Assembly: GCF_026210795.1 (NCBI RefSeq)
Contig: NC_089437.1
Location: 4,154,001-4,218,000 of the forward strand
Reading direction: 5' to 3'
Origin: Rhizophagus irregularis
Taxonomy: Eukaryota > Glomeromycota > Glomeromycetes > Glomerales > Glomeraceae
DNA: 64,000 bases
Part shown: positions 23,122 through 35,967 of the stretch, piece by piece
Layout of the letters: each line of letters starts with the position of its first letter
Numbering within the stretch: the first letter of the stretch is position 1
Notes under the pieces: model-generated
Seen by the model: the letters and a program-made list of their open reading frames with translations, nothing else
Told to the model about the DNA's origin: nothing
Databases searched by the model: none
Program-made: the position numbers and the translations under genes

Positions 23122-25444
23122 ATGGAAAATAACAATGATCAAGATTACATTATTACCTTAAGTGAAAATGAAGGTTCTAGTGATGAAATTGTTGAAATTA
23201 CTCCAACACCACTAGCAAAGCAAAAAAGAGGACGTCCTGCAAAATTATCTAAAGCCCTTGGAAAACAAAAAATGACAAATACTACACTAGAATCAACAGA
23301 TCGAGCACCAAATGATTCAAATCCCTTTAAACAAACTGCTGCAATAATTAAACCACAAACAAAAGTAAGTTGGGTATGGGATTATTTTATTAAAAAACAA
23401 AATGATAAAGGAGAAATACGTGCATATTGTCAGTTTTTATTAGATGATGGAGAAAAATGCTCAAAAAATTACAAATATGATGGGTCTACAGGAAATCTCA
23501 GTTACCATCTTGTTAAACATGGAATTATACCACCTCTAGAAAGCGGCATTATATCACCAATGCATACTCAATCTGCATCCAATAAAAATGGACAAAAAGA
23601 AAAAGAATTATCAACACTACGGTGGATTTTACTTACAACTCAACCATTATCAACCATAACTCAAAAGGCATATATTGAGCATATGTATATTATAGATCCA
23701 CAATTTACAGTTCCTGGAGAAAAAAAATTAAGAATGATGATTGCTCGCAGTTATGGGTATAATAAAGAAAAATTGAAACTGCTTTTAAAAACTGCTCAAT
23801 CAATATCTTTAACTACTGATTTGTGGTCTTCTCGTTCAAAACATGGATATTTAGGCTTAACAGCAACTTGGATCAATAAAAATTTTGAAATAATGGATGT
23901 TTTGCTTGAAATATCCTATTTTCCAACACCACATACTGCAAAAGCAATTACTGAAGGTATTAAAAATGCTATGCAAAAGTGGGAAATTGAAAATCTTGTT
24001 GTATCAATAACAACAGACAATGGAGCAAATGTAGTAGCTGCTATTCGAGATTTAACACCAATTAAAAGACTCTCATGTGCTGCTCATACTTTGCAGCTGG
24101 CAATTAGTAAAGGATTAAAAGTTGTAGAAAATTTGGTATCACGTACAAAACAACTAATAAATTTTTTTTCTACTCAAAAACAAATTGAACGATTGATTAA
24201 AGTGCAAAAAGAGATTGGTTATGAAGAACCATTACATTTAATACAAGATATATCTACTAGGTAAATATTTTAATTCAATTTAATTATTTAATAAATTTTA
24301 TCCTAATTTATATAATTATTGTTGTTTAATTACTTAAGGTGGAACTCTTCATATTTGGCATGGGATCGGCTGATTTTTCTTCAATATGCTGTGCTTCAAC
24401 TTAGTGTAAACTTGTCTTGTTCTCTTATATCTGAAGAAAAAACTGATGGAATTAGATTAAAAAAAATTATGATAAAAGATAATGAATGGGAGTTATTAGA
24501 TGAATTATGTAACATTTTGGCACCATTTGAGAAAGCTACACGAGATTTTTCTGGAAATACTTATGTTACATTAAGTCAAATGTTTCCTATTATTACAGAT
24601 CTCACAAATTCTTTAAAACCATCTGATAATTCATATGAAGTATTAGAAGATTCTGATGATAATACTATTAATTCTGATATAGTAGAAGAAGAAAGTTCAC
24701 AAATTGAAGTAGATTATAGTAATATTTCAGAAGTATTAAAAAATGTAAAAAATAAAATTTATTTAGGTTTGAAACATTATTGGGCAATGCCAGATGAGTT
24801 TGGCATTATGGCAGCACTTTTGGATCCAAGGTATAAAGATCTTAATTTTATAACTGATGAAGAAACAAAAGTAAAAATTCATTCAAGTTTACAAATACAA
24901 TATGATCAATTAAAGAGAGAAATGCAGCAACAAACTAGTACTCCACCATCACCCACAATTTCAACAATTTCAACTACCTCAACAAGTTCAACTCCTAGCA
25001 TGAGATCTTTACATGAGCATCAAGAAAGACGTCAACAAAAAGTAAAAAAAGTGTTTCAAACAAAAGAAAGTTCTACTTCATCATCAGCAATAGCTGATGA
25101 AATTACTACTTATTTTCTTTTACCAGTTGCTAGGGAAAATAAAAACCCATTAGATTGGTGGAAATCAAAACAGGAAATTTTTCCAGTTCTTTCTATTATT
25201 GCACGAAAATATTTAGGAATTCCTGCTACTTCTGTAGCTTCTGAACGACTTTTCTCAGATGCGAAACAAACACATTACAGCAAAAAGAAGCTTATTGGAT
25301 CCTGCTTTATTAGGTAAAATGGTATTTTTAAAACGTAACATGAAAACTATGGATCATATTAATATATTTCCACCAGATTTGGATGTGGAAAATAATGATT
25401 ATGTGGAAGATGAACACGAATTGGAAGAATTATTAGATGAATGA
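23122..25444 (+). pseudogene. hAT transposase of hAT 3, one late frameshift
   Basis: The start is the ATG at 23122 (MENNNDQDY). An AT-hook-like motif RGRPAK comes early. A BED-type finger follows: VSWVWDYFIKK, YCQFLLDDGEKCSKNY, YHLVKH. The core has SISLTTDLWSSR (first Asp), VSITTDNGANV (second Asp) and CAAHTLQLAISKGL. The intron is 24261-24338 (ACTAG/gtaaat ... cttaag/GTGGAAC), joining ST-R-WNSSYLAWDRL. The C-terminus has AALLDPRYKDLNF, a Ser/Thr-rich linker, NPLDWWKSKQEIFPVLSIIARKYLG and ATSVASERLFSDA. Near 25280 the reading frame shifts: RSLLDPALLGKMVFLKRN lies in the next frame and ends at 25444. Apart from that one change the enzyme looks intact, so loss of function was recent and a working copy may exist elsewhere in the genome. 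Confidence 0.85.
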
Positions 25445-27552
25445 TATTACATTTTTCATTATTATTTTTATTAAATGTATTGAATTTTATTCTATTAAAT
25501 ATTTTTTATTAAATGTATTGAATTTTATTTTATTAAATAAAGAATTTTATTATAAGAATATTTACATGTTTTTAATTATTAAATTATTCTATCATATACT
25601 TTGAAATAAAAATGAAAATTAAAAGAACTATTATTTAAGATATTTAATATTAAAAAATTTTTTTTTTTATATTTTTTATCCGGATACCGGATCTGACCCG
25701 GATATTTTTATCCGGATAATTATCCGGATAAAAACCGCGTTTATCCGGATATCCGAAAAAAATAAATTATCCGGGTCCAACCGGTTGGACCCGGTCACGG
25801 ATCGAAACACTACTATAGCATAATAATGTGAGTCGAATAATGATATATGAGCAATTGAGGCCACCTCTCTGTAATCATTTATAACATTAGATTTGACCAT
25901 GAGCTCCTGGCAACGTAAAGCATCTATAATACAATAATTTGTGATTTCGTGCATATGTTTTTTGAAAGAGTCAGAAGCCCTGTCTTTTGCTTCTGAATAA
26001 TACTTCCATAATTTGCTCATAGGCATATCAGCTTTGCCATTGAGACCATATTTTTCTAAGAAATATCTGAGTAACCTTTTCTCAGAGCGAGAGTGGAGTT
26101 GTAAGAAGTTCGTACAAACATCGATCGGTACACACCCTGAAAGTTTAAGAAATAAAGATTCGAAAGTCAAAGTGGGATTGATTTTGATATTGATGGATTC
26201 TCATCCTAACGCTTTTTTGGGATCTCTGTCCTCTTTCTTTATGTACTGGTCCCTTCTGAAGAAACTATTAGTTAGTGGCTCCCCTTTTCCACCAAAATAA
26301 TTCCAAGTGAAGATGGATTCGACATCAGCTTTCTTATATGGGTTTGCCGACATTTGCTGAACCATCCACTTAAGAACATTTAATTTGGTGGCCTTTTCTA
26401 CAATGAAAGGCCAATCGTATCCTGAATCATTAAAACTGAGCTAGATATCTGGGGCAAAAGATTTTCAACATAAAGCGAATGCCTTTAAGAGATTGATCTG
26501 ATTCCTGCATATGATTGTGATCAACCGCAAGTCCAGTTTTGTTTCTAAATCGACTAAACATATTCTCTCTAGAGGAATTGGATTATCTTTCCAGTGAAAT
26601 AAGGTCATACAGATCGTAAAAACTTGGAATATGTCATTTTTCACTTCTGAAAAGTTCTCTGATCCACGTGAATCATGTATTTCTATGTCTCATGTTAGAA
26701 CCAATGCTCAATTGTAGGTAAAGAGAAAAGATGGAAAGATTTTATAAAGTGGTTCAAAATTCTCTATAGGGTGAAAATTATCAATGTGGACATAAAATGC
26801 ATGTGGGCAGTGATAGGATCTTACATAGTAAGGTGCACTGTAATTATATTTGTAGTTGCTTATAGACCCCACTCAGAAAGTGGTATCCTATATTCTCTCA
26901 CAACTTTACGATAATATGTGCCTGTATCATCTGAAGCTGTCTCTATTTCATATTCAGAATCAACCTTTGAATTGTAGCTTGAGATGATATTGAGAGTAGT
27001 AAACCTTTGGTCTTTATTAGATGTAACAATACGGAGATACAGCTTTTTTTCTGCATGATAACCATGGATATGGTACGCCTTTATACATTTCTTTCGGAAT
27101 AGACTCATATTTACGGTACTTCCATTTTTGTCTTTCCCAGTGATAAGTATGTCCTTTATTTTGGACCAGAATTTAGGAATGCTCGTATTGTCAGAAATAC
27201 AAATATCGAAAAATACCTTGATGCCAGTAATAGTGACAACTGTTTTCTGGCCATTAATAAGATATCCATAGAGGCGAAGTATATAATGGGAAATTTGATT
27301 AATATATTCTTTAGCTTCTTCTACAACGGCTGGCATGAATAGAAAATCTCGATGATTTGCTATTTCATCATTGAGAGTTGAAGTCGACCCCTCATCATTT
27401 CTAAGAACTAAATCATCACGAGTTGGAATACTCATCAAGTAATTCTCGCTGGAGTATTGGATAACTTGGCCAGCTATTTTATCTTTTTCAGCCTCTGAGC
27501 GAAAAGGGGCGGGCGCATCAGAGAGAAACTCTGAAAGCTCAGTTTGGATCAT

Positions 27553-29577
27553 GGTATTTTTTTCAGAATATGGTAACTAAGTATACCCTGAGTTTTAGTA
27601 TAATACCCCAACAAAAAAGTTTAAAATAAAAATTAATATTATTATAGACATTAAAAAAATTAACTGACTGAAGAAAGAATAATATCAATAGGCAGTAAAT
27701 ACATTTGCCAGTATTTCTCTGATAAAGAAATAGTTTGTGAGAATAGAAGTACGTGACCAGAAGGGTGTAATATTCACTGAAAAAGACAAGTCCAACACCC
27801 CATCCGTAAATAAAGGTATAGGCAGAAGACCGACAGCATCAAAATATAGATATTGTAATTTGCATGTAAATAAGTCCCATTCAAAAGCAAATTATCACCA
27901 GAAGAAGTTGGTTAAGATGCTTCAGAATGGGCAGATTCCAGAAGCATTGAGGTAGACTCTCAATAAAATGAAAATGCCTAATGCTATAAGTTGGCCCTAA
28001 TGACTTATCGAAAATTTGGCCTCATGAAAAATTTATAGAGACGGCAAAAAAATTTAACAAGGATGCCGTTAGTATAGCAAACTGGGAATTTTAAAACTCT
28101 GGGAAGGCATTTTTACTACTTGTCTCTATGACCCTATGAGTCCCTATGAATTTCTGAACTCTTTACCTTTTTATTTTTTTTATACCATATATCAATCATA
28201 TATCAATTATATCAACCATATATATGACTATATTTGCCCAAGTGGTATACCATAGAAAAATTTCAATTTTTCCTAGAACTTTTATATTTCATAGGGACTC
28301 ATAGGGATATAGGGAATTAGGGATAAGTAATAAAAAATTCAATAAATCAAATTAAGAAGCCCAAAAATAATATTAAGATTGTTCCTATGAGCGTCCTCAT
28401 GAATTTTTCTCATAAGGATAGTAAATTTTCATAGGGATACTAATACCTCACCACTTCTATAACACTACTATGATGCCATATTAGATCCTAAAATTAGGGG
28501 TTCAAAAATTGGCTAGAATTATTATTATTATAGTACTAGCTGAACTAACTGAATTTACTATATGAAAGGGGGTGTTCTGACACCAGAACAGTATCATGTG
28601 ACCATGACGCAGTAAGAGGACCCCAGACAATTATAATTCAGGTTATATCTTCTATGCTAAAAATTTACCCTTGTCATCCTAAACTTACTTTTAAAGCTAT
28701 AAATACAAAACTTTGTAATAATAATTGCCCTCCTATTATCTATAATTTTGTTACTTAAAAAGTAATATTTAATAATAGTAATTTTATTTTTTATTTTTTT
28801 GTATATTTCTATGTATACCGATAGTGAAAAAGCATATATTTTTTTGCCAAATTTTGCCTGTGTAATGATACTTATCTCAAATTCTAATCAGTAGTATACT
28901 TGTATCTGAAATTATTTTAGTATTACGGAAATACGTAATTATGTAATTCTGTAATTATTAAGTAATTTATTAGAAAAACTCCGTATTCCGTAATTAATTT
29001 CGGACTCCGTAATTAATTTTGTATTACGAAAATATTTGGCCAGAATTAGCCTTAATTTTGGCCAATTTATATATAAAAACTTTAACAAATAATAAATCAG
29101 CACCTAGTGATCCGTTTTGGATGATCTTACTACCATTTGATTCATCTCGATAAGACGATTCTAATGGTAGTAAGACAATTTAAATCCAATTCATTCAAAT
29201 TTAATCACTAGATTGTGCTCTGATACCAAAATTCATTAAATGTTTATAGTAATTTTACTCCATCAATATCGGTGCTATAGAAATGAAACACATATCATTA
29301 GATTCGCCTCGATGAGATGAATCGAATGGTAGTAAGATCATTGAAATCTGATCACTAGATCCCAAGATATTTGCAATTTCGCACTATTATGCAAATTTTA
29401 AAATGTAATTAATTTTGTAACACGTAATTAATTACGTAATTACATAATTAATTACGATTTCATAATTTCGGATTTCAGATTTGCCAATTGAATTTTCAGA
29501 AATAAACATAATCAGTAGATTTACAAGATTTTGGTATCAAAAGATTCTTCTCTTCAAAAGAAACATTATTAACTATA
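27553..29577. other. Non-coding region with palindromic arms
   Basis: No convincing gene. At 28110-28345, text such as CTATGACCCTATGAGTCCCT is mirrored by AGGGACTCATAGGGATATAG, giving a MITE-like imperfect palindrome of about 235 bp around an AT-rich centre. At about 28918-29470, arms full of TACGTAATTA enclose an inner inverted repeat (ATCTTACTACCATTTGATTC near 29123 against GAATCGAATGGTAGTAAGAT near 29319). Confidence 0.5.
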
Positions 29578-30653
29578 TGGGCTGATTTGTCTACTCTACA
29601 TTAAAAAGAGTTATTGAATTGATTTTCACAATTTTCGTTACTCAAAATTGTTTTGTAATACCAAAAAATCATCTGATTGATGATCACTTGACTAAATAAT
29701 AAGTTGAACAAAAATTTACATTTGCAAAACTTAAATTATTAAATGTAAAAGAGGTGTGAAAAACCCATTTCACTAATAAAAAACCCATTTCTCATATATA
29801 TGGAATTTTTAACATATATTATTAAAAAGTAAGTATATTTTAATAAAATATAAAGTAAAATAAAAATTTATATAGTCTTAGTAGCTATAAATGTTTATAA
29901 AAGTATAATAAAAATATTATATAAAAAATGGTATCATAATAGATATTTTCAAACAATAAAAATAATTATTTTATGTCAGAATTTGTATTACCATCTTTAG
30001 ATGCAAATATATCAAGATTCACTGATCCGTTTTCTATAATTTTAGGCTCGTTGGAAAGCCCTTGTTCTGGACTTTATAGGCAAAAAAAGAGCTCACCGAT
30101 TGAATCATTAGATCCAGAGATATTTACGTTTAAAGTTGAGGTATGAACTTTTTAACATGCTTAAATGCAAATATCTTGGGATCCACTGATCCGTTTTTTA
30201 TAAATTTAGGCTCTTCAGAAAGTCTTTGATCTGGTCTATATGAGCGAAAAAAGAGCTTGCCGATTGGATCATTAGATCTGGAGATATTTACGTTTAAAGT
30301 TGAGATACAAATTTTTAATATATATAGTAAGTATACTTCTCCGCTAATTAATTACGTCGTATTTCGGCAAACGGACCAATTCACTATTTATTATAAAATT
30401 ACTATGAATTAATTACGTCTGTCAAAATACATTACGTCTGTAAAAATAAATTTAATTAGTATTTTGTCATTTTGACGAAAAGTATAATAGTAAGTGCTAA
30501 GAATTATATTAATTTAAAAGAAATATTTACCAATTTAAAGTATAATAACATTAAATAAAAGTTTTTTAATACTCACCCCCAATTTACTGTATATTATATA
30601 GTATTTTGTATAACAAAATCAATATTTTAATTAAAGGTAGACAAATCAGCTCA
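29578..30653. mobile_element. 1076-bp TA-flanked MITE, relative of the 6095-6827 element
   Basis: The ends TGGGCTGATTTGTCTAC and GTAGACAAATCAGCTCA are inverted with one mismatch, each bordered by TA. The left interior (29640-29905) matches 6150-6420. The ends differ from those of the first element at several bases but keep the GC-GATTTGT core, so they are two subfamilies. Confidence 0.8.
30001..30325. repeat. 164-bp tandem duplication inside the MITE
   Basis: A unit starting ATGCAAATAT and containing ACTGATCCGTTTT, TTAGGCTC, AAAAAAGAGCT and ATATTTACGTTTAAAGTTGAG occurs from 30001 and again from 30165, about 85 percent alike by eye. Confidence 0.8.
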
Positions 30654-30882
30654 TATGCTTAATAAAATTACATGTTAAAAGAAAAATAAAGTTTAAAACA
30701 TAGTAAGATATGACCTCAATTATAATTATTCGGGATCCTGCAGTAAGGTACAGTTAAAATTTGCTCCATAATTTTGGCCAGATCTTTAAACATAATATTT
30801 CAGCATCCAAGCTGGCAAACTACCAGTTCCATAATACTTCTATGATAGTTCCTTACTAGTTCCATGACAGCTCCAGGATACG

Positions 30883-31694
30883 GTGCAGAACCTCTATAAT
30901 AGGAACTTAAAAAAATTTAAATAAAATTTGATTCTATGATTGAATTTTAATTTTATAAAAAGAATTAAACTCTATTTGTTAAAAGGAATTTATTTAAAAA
31001 ATAAAAAAAAAGTCTCAATTTTTTAGATTATGTAAGCATCACGTGATACATATATTAGCCAATCAGAAATTAGGATTTTATTAATTATATGATATAAAAA
31101 TTTATATAATATATTTGTTTATTGTATTTCATTATAAACTGATGATTGATGAATCAGGTACACTGATAATGAGATTTATATTTTATTATATGCATTTTTT
31201 GATTAAATTAAAGTAAAATTACTTAATTTTTGAATTCTTTTGTTTATAAATTTATCATCTGAACTGTCTTTTAAATATCATTATTTATAACATTAAATTA
31301 ACCTATACTTAAATAATTTTGTTTATTAATTTTTTTTTTTTGCAATATTAGAACTTTTTTTTCTTTTTAGCATATTGAAAAAAAAATCTGAAGTAAAATA
31401 ATAATTAATATTACATTAAATGTGGTTAAAAAAGATCTGTAATGCAAAAATTAGACTAGTCTCAATTTTAACTAAATTTTGTCAGTATATTTAAATTACA
31501 GATTTTTAAACAGCTAAAACTTAGCCAAAATTTAATTTAGAAAAAAAATAACTGATAATTTTTAAAGCTAATGATCATATCTATAAAAATTATCGGTTAA
31601 ATTTTTTACTTTAATATAAAAAATTTTTTTTTTAGAAATTTATAATCAATCAATTGTTACTATACATAAGTAGTTGAGTATAGAGGTTCTGCAC
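30883..31694. mobile_element. Probable 812-bp MITE with GTGCAGAACCTCTATA ends
   Basis: GTGCAGAACCTCTATA at 30883-30898 is perfectly mirrored at 31679-31694. The interior is AT-rich and non-coding. No clear target duplication: TA lies near both edges but not at equal distance, so superfamily is open. Confidence 0.6.
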
Positions 31695-31904
31695 TATACT
31701 ACCAGGTCACTGTTATAGTGCTAGGCTGGATCATCAAATTACATACTCAAAAGATCGGCCAGAAATTACACTAACTTACATTAAATTACCAGATTTTAGT
31801 CATGTGAATGATCGCACTTGTATTACAATTGGCATTTTCTTCTTATCGTACATAAAAAAAAGAAAAAATTTCACATGTTGTTTCTCCTCCTCTTTTAAAA
31901 AGAA

Positions 31905-33095
31905 ATGCGTGAAAACGAGTTGTCTGAAGTTCAACGTGAAAGAATTATTGGTGCATACCTGAGTGGCACTAAGCAAACGGTCATTTTAACTCAACTTGGT
32001 ATTTCTAGTTATACATGCTGCCCAAATTATTTTGGAATGCCATAATTATAATTTGGGATGCCATAATTCATTCGGTTTATATATAATTTACTATGTAAAG
32101 TGCCAAAATAATTTGGGATGCCATAATTGAATTTGGGATTTTACTTATAATTACGGCAGTCCAAAATAATTTGGGTGGCATGTATATTTCTAGTAGCACT
32201 ATAAATGACACTATAAGAAGACACAAAAAAACAGGTTCTGCAATACCTGAGAAACGTCCTGGTCATCCTAAATCACTTACTCAACGCGATAAACAGACTT
32301 TACAACGTATTATTCGTGATAATTGGTTTTCTCCTCTTGGTGACATAACGAACAGACTAAACTTTAGCTTTGACATTACGTTACATAATAATACTGTAAG
32401 AAAATACCTTACGACAAAGGCTTTCCGTAGTTATGTTACTCGTAAGAAACCTCTTTTAACCCAAAAACAGCGAAAAGATAAGTTAAGATAGAGTAGAGAT
32501 AAACGAAACTGGAGAGATGAATGGAAGCAAATCATATGGTCAGACGAGTCTAGATTTGCTCTTTTTGAATCAGACGGAAGGGTAAGAGTTTGGCGAAGTC
32601 CTGGAGAAGCATATAATAAAGATTGTATATTACCTACAGTTAAGTTTGAAGGTGGTTCAGTAATGTTTTAGGGTTGTTTTGGATGGAATGAGGTTGGCCC
32701 TTTAGTTGTAGTGAAAGGAAATATGGATTCTGACACATATATCAATATCCTTGCTAACCACAGTTAATAACTATCCTAACTCTGTTTTTCAGCAAGATGG
32801 AGCTTCATATTATACATCAAATTATAGCATTTGGTGGATAACAACGCATAATATCCCAATTTTAGATTGGGTGGCGCAAAGTCCTGATCTTAACCTGATC
32901 GAGAACTTGTAGAATCATTTGGATCATCAGGTTAGAAAAAGAAAGCCCTTACCTAAATGTAAACAGGAATTAATAAATGTTATACAAGAAGAATGGAGAA
33001 AAATTAGCATTGAAACGGTACATGGTTTAATTTCAAGTTTATCTAATCGTGTTAATGCAGTAATTAAGGCTAAAGGTGGCCACACTAAATATTAG
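31905..33095 (+). pseudogene. Tc1 DD34E transposase, interrupted
   Basis: The start is the ATG at 31905 (MRENELSEVQRERIIGAYL, first helix-turn-helix). The insertion at 32010-32186 splits GISS from STINDTIRRHKKTG. A second DNA-binding segment, RPGHPKSLTQRDKQ, holds the RPGH hook seen in Tc1 relatives. The catalytic core has IIWSDESRFALF (first Asp), then QQDGASYYTS (second Asp) and PDLNLIENL (Glu); I count 34 residues between the second Asp and the Glu. Several in-frame stops (after KDKLR, at GGSVMF, in ENL) and a frame change around 32760-32800 make it inactive. Confidence 0.9.
32010..32186. mobile_element. 177-bp palindromic MITE with a perfect 8-bp target duplication
   Basis: TTTCTAGT lies at 32002-32009 and 32187-32194. 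The ends TATACATGC and GCATGTATA are inverted, and the repeat continues as CCCAAATTATTTTGGA and TCCAAAATAATTTGGG with one small mismatch zone. The interior repeats AATTTGGGATGCCATAATT. Excision in silico restores the transposase frame. The 8-bp duplication suggests hAT mobilisation, although the ends do not look like the other hAT elements here. Confidence 0.9.
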
Positions 33096-33272
33096 CCCAT
33101 AAACTCTAAATTTTTCATATAGTAAAGTATCATGTCTGCGGTTTATTTTGACCTAATTTTTTTATTGGTTAAATAATACAAAAATTTTTTTTATACAATG
33201 ATATAATAATCGTAATTTTACATATAATTTTAATATATATAAAAAAATCTGGTAATTTAATGTAGGTTAGTG

Positions 33273-35967
33273 TATGCCATAGTGCCAGCTGAAATTAATC
33301 GCAGATTCACATTGAATTACTGCGCCAACTGACATGATATTTTTTTACCATATTTTGGCATTTTGATGGATAACAAAATAGGTGAGAAAGAAAAGCACTC
33401 TCGAACCCTTAACAGGCAACCAAAAAGGCACAGAATGGCAGAAACTTTGTCATAAAACTTGGGATCATTGCAGACAAGCCAGACCTCCAATATAGAATTC
33501 AACAACCAATCAACTATAGAATTCCAATATCATAAATTATATTAGAAAATGATTATTGACGCACAGAACTAAATAAAAATAGGTACATTTTGATTATTTA
33601 GTAATAGTAATATTTAGGTTATTTAATCATATGATCACAAATAATAAATAGAAAAGGCTAAAGAAAAGCGAATTCAAAGGGAAGGAATATAATAAAAAAA
33701 ATAACTAGGTATATAAAATTGTCACAAACAGGTTATTTAGTTAGAGTATTTAATCATATTTAAATTATTAACTTTAGATTATTTAGATATATTTAAATTA
33801 TTTAGTTATATTTAGATTATTTATAGTCATACTTAGATTATTTAGTTATAGTTAGATTATTTATAGTCATACTTAGATTATTTAGTTATAGTTAGATTAT
33901 TTTATTACTAAATAACCTAGTCTAAGCCATTTATGACTAAATAATATAATTATATTATTTAGTCATAAACGGCTAAAGATAACATCAAAAAAAAACTTAA
34001 AAATACTTATAACCAAACAATTAAATAAAAATGAAAATTTAATAAATTATACTTAAATTTTTTAGTAACCAAAAAAATCAATGTAAAGACATATTGAAAT
34101 GCTAATTGTTGATGTAGTTAATATATACTGCTAGTATGTATTAAAATATAAAAAAATTTATACATGAAATGGTTTTAATTTAAATTTAAATTAAGTATTT
34201 TTATTTATTTATTATAAAATTAAACTTATTAAACTTAAGATTGGTATAGTAGAACTTTCAGAAATTTAAATACAATTATAAAAAAATTTTTTTTTTTTTT
34301 AGTAAAAATAGTTAATTTTCCCGGCCAAGCCCCCAAAAAAAACATCTATACCGTTTGGTAACAGTGCACACGTGGGGTACTACCGGTATGACGAGTGGTT
34401 TGTAGTTTAATTATATTAGAGTAGTTATTAGGGAATTTTACTTTGTATATATTTTCTTCATTTTTTTACTTTAATAAAACTGCAAATGCGCTGCGGAAAA
34501 AAAAAAAAAATAGTTTAATTATAAATTTTATTAAACCAATTTTAATGAATTTTTTTTTTTGATTTTATAAAGCTTATAATAAGAATTATAATTTTTTTTT
34601 TAAAAAAAAAAGTACAGTATTTTATGTATTTTGTTCAAATTGGATATAATGTTGTTAAATTAATGTCACCATTGAAATTAGGGTTGGTTGTGAGATTTAT
34701 AGCAATTTTCTAATTTTTTAATTAGGAGTTGGTTTGTCACGTGGGATTTCTGAAAAACAAATTCTGATATCACTAATTCACTAAACTAATTTTCAATTAT
34801 TTGATTTAATTACGAAATTTATTATATTTAATCATTTTTATATTTTTTTTTTTTTTTTCGCCATTTTCGTTTTCTAACATACTGCGTAACCCATATAAGT
34901 ATATTGCATATTTACCCTATCGAACATATTTATTTTATTAAAAAAAAAAATATTTATTTCAATATTTTTACAACTGGTAAAATTATTATTATATAGTATA
35001 AAAATTAGAATTAATTAATTCAATATTTGACAAATTTTCTTAATACCTTGTGTAAAGCATAGTTTTAAGTTATAAATAATAATAAAGGAAAGAATTCCGA
35101 AAAGCTACTATATATATATAACTTTCATAACATATTCTTGGAAAAAAATTTCCAGATTATTATTTGTATTTATAGATTCCTTTTTTCATCAGTATTCAAA
35201 TAAACATCAATTAGAATATATATGAAATAATAGACTTAAATCTTCAACGATTTTATATTTAATTTTTATATCATATCTTAGATTTTCAAGCTATTGAAGT
35301 AAAACTTCACTAAATTTTCTAAATATTTGCGCCATTGGATTGATACTTAATTGTTGCAAGATTCTTTCATTGGAAAATGCTTATATTGTATTCTTCATAA
35401 TTTTCGTATTCATATTCATCAAAGAAAGTTTCTCGACATCGTAGATATTATTATTAAGATTGCAGTGGTACTACTATAATCTACACAGCATAAATATGAT
35501 ACTTTAATATTAATACCTTCACGTATTTTATATCAATAAATTAATCAAATAGACAAATACTACAATTTTAATCGAAACCCCACGGTTACGATAATGTAAC
35601 CATATATTGTACGTAAGTTTTAATTCATTTACTAGGATTAAATAAATTAAATATTATAATTATTATGCTTAATGTCAAATCGATTCTAATCACATGAGAT
35701 TCATGAGACCTGAACGTTAATAATAATTTAGTAAGTGTACATGTTACAATTATCACAAAATATTTTTTTAAACCCCTCGGTCAAGCCCATTAAACTATTG
35801 TTAAAAATTTTATTATTTTTCTCTTATTTGTAACATTTGTAACAATCATATCGATACCCATAAACAATATAAAATTATCAAATATTGTGCAATGGCCAAA
35901 AGTTATAGAAAAATCTTTAAAAATTTAGTCTATATAATTTACCTTATATGTGTTAATGTCGTACTTT
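33273..35967. other. Gene-free AT-rich region
   Basis: No gene seen. Poly-A or poly-T runs occur at about 34280, 34498, 34550 and 34845. An A-rich run after CTGCGG near 34490 could be the tail of an old retroposed sequence, but no SINE promoter boxes were found. Confidence 0.4.
33811..33890. repeat. 40-bp tandem repeat, two full units plus degenerate flanks
   Basis: The unit containing TTAGATTATTTATAGTCATA occurs at 33811-33850 and 33851-33890. TTAGATTATTTA phrases extend from about 33745 to 33905, and a mirrored TAAATAACCTAGTC / ATTTAGTCATAAACGGC stretch follows to about 33978. Confidence 0.8.

Larger units (their letters stand above)
22354..25812 (+). mobile_element. Nearly complete hAT-superfamily transposon (hAT 3), 3459 bp
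   Basis: CTATAGCA borders it exactly at 22346-22353 and 25813-25820. The ends TAGTGTTTCGATCCG and CGGATCGAAACACTA are perfect inverted repeats. Both subterminal zones are packed with ATCCGGATA phrases (about 22366-22480 and 25678-25790), the likely transposase binding array. The transposase is on plus with one intron. The element sits inside the viral DNA polymerase fossil. Confidence 0.95.
20690..27552 (-). pseudogene. Fossil family B DNA polymerase gene, large-DNA-virus type
   Basis: Reading on minus, the parts appear in the expected order. The N-terminal and exonuclease-side region lies at about 25821-27552, motif A ([10 protein letters not shown]) at about 22150, motif B (KLYMNSFYG) at about 21670, and motif C (YGDTDS) at about 20980. 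The motif A wording is that of polymerases of large nucleocytoplasmic DNA viruses and cellular polymerase delta, not that of the protein-primed Polinton enzyme. The copy is a fossil with many breaks (roughly ten or more), plus two later transposon insertions: a MITE at 21081-21620 and a hAT at 22354-25812. It is therefore older than both. Virus family cannot be settled from motifs alone. From memory, large endogenous viral regions have been reported in Rhizophagus. Confidence 0.75.
31769..33272 (+). mobile_element. Tc1-type transposon, 1504 bp
   Basis: The ends CACTAACTTACATTAAATTA and TAATTTAATGTAGGTTAGTG are inverted, with further matching to CCAGATTTT, about 30 bp with one or two mismatches. 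TA lies on both sides (31767-31768 and 33273-33274). It carries a DD34E transposase on plus. Confidence 0.95.

Noticed and set aside
27737-27955. 72-residue open frame on plus with a Cys/His-rich stretch (YCNLHVNKSHSK)
   Set aside because: It faintly recalls a zinc-knuckle of a retroelement, but one ligand position is not met, the frame is short and no neighbouring retroelement part was found. Not called.
33317-33505. 62-residue open frame on minus after the Tc1 element
   Set aside because: Short, no recognisable motif, no conserved context; likely chance.
34376-34520. Possible SINE with an A-rich tail after CTGCGG
   Set aside because: No A/B promoter boxes, no second copy in the window and no target duplication were found.
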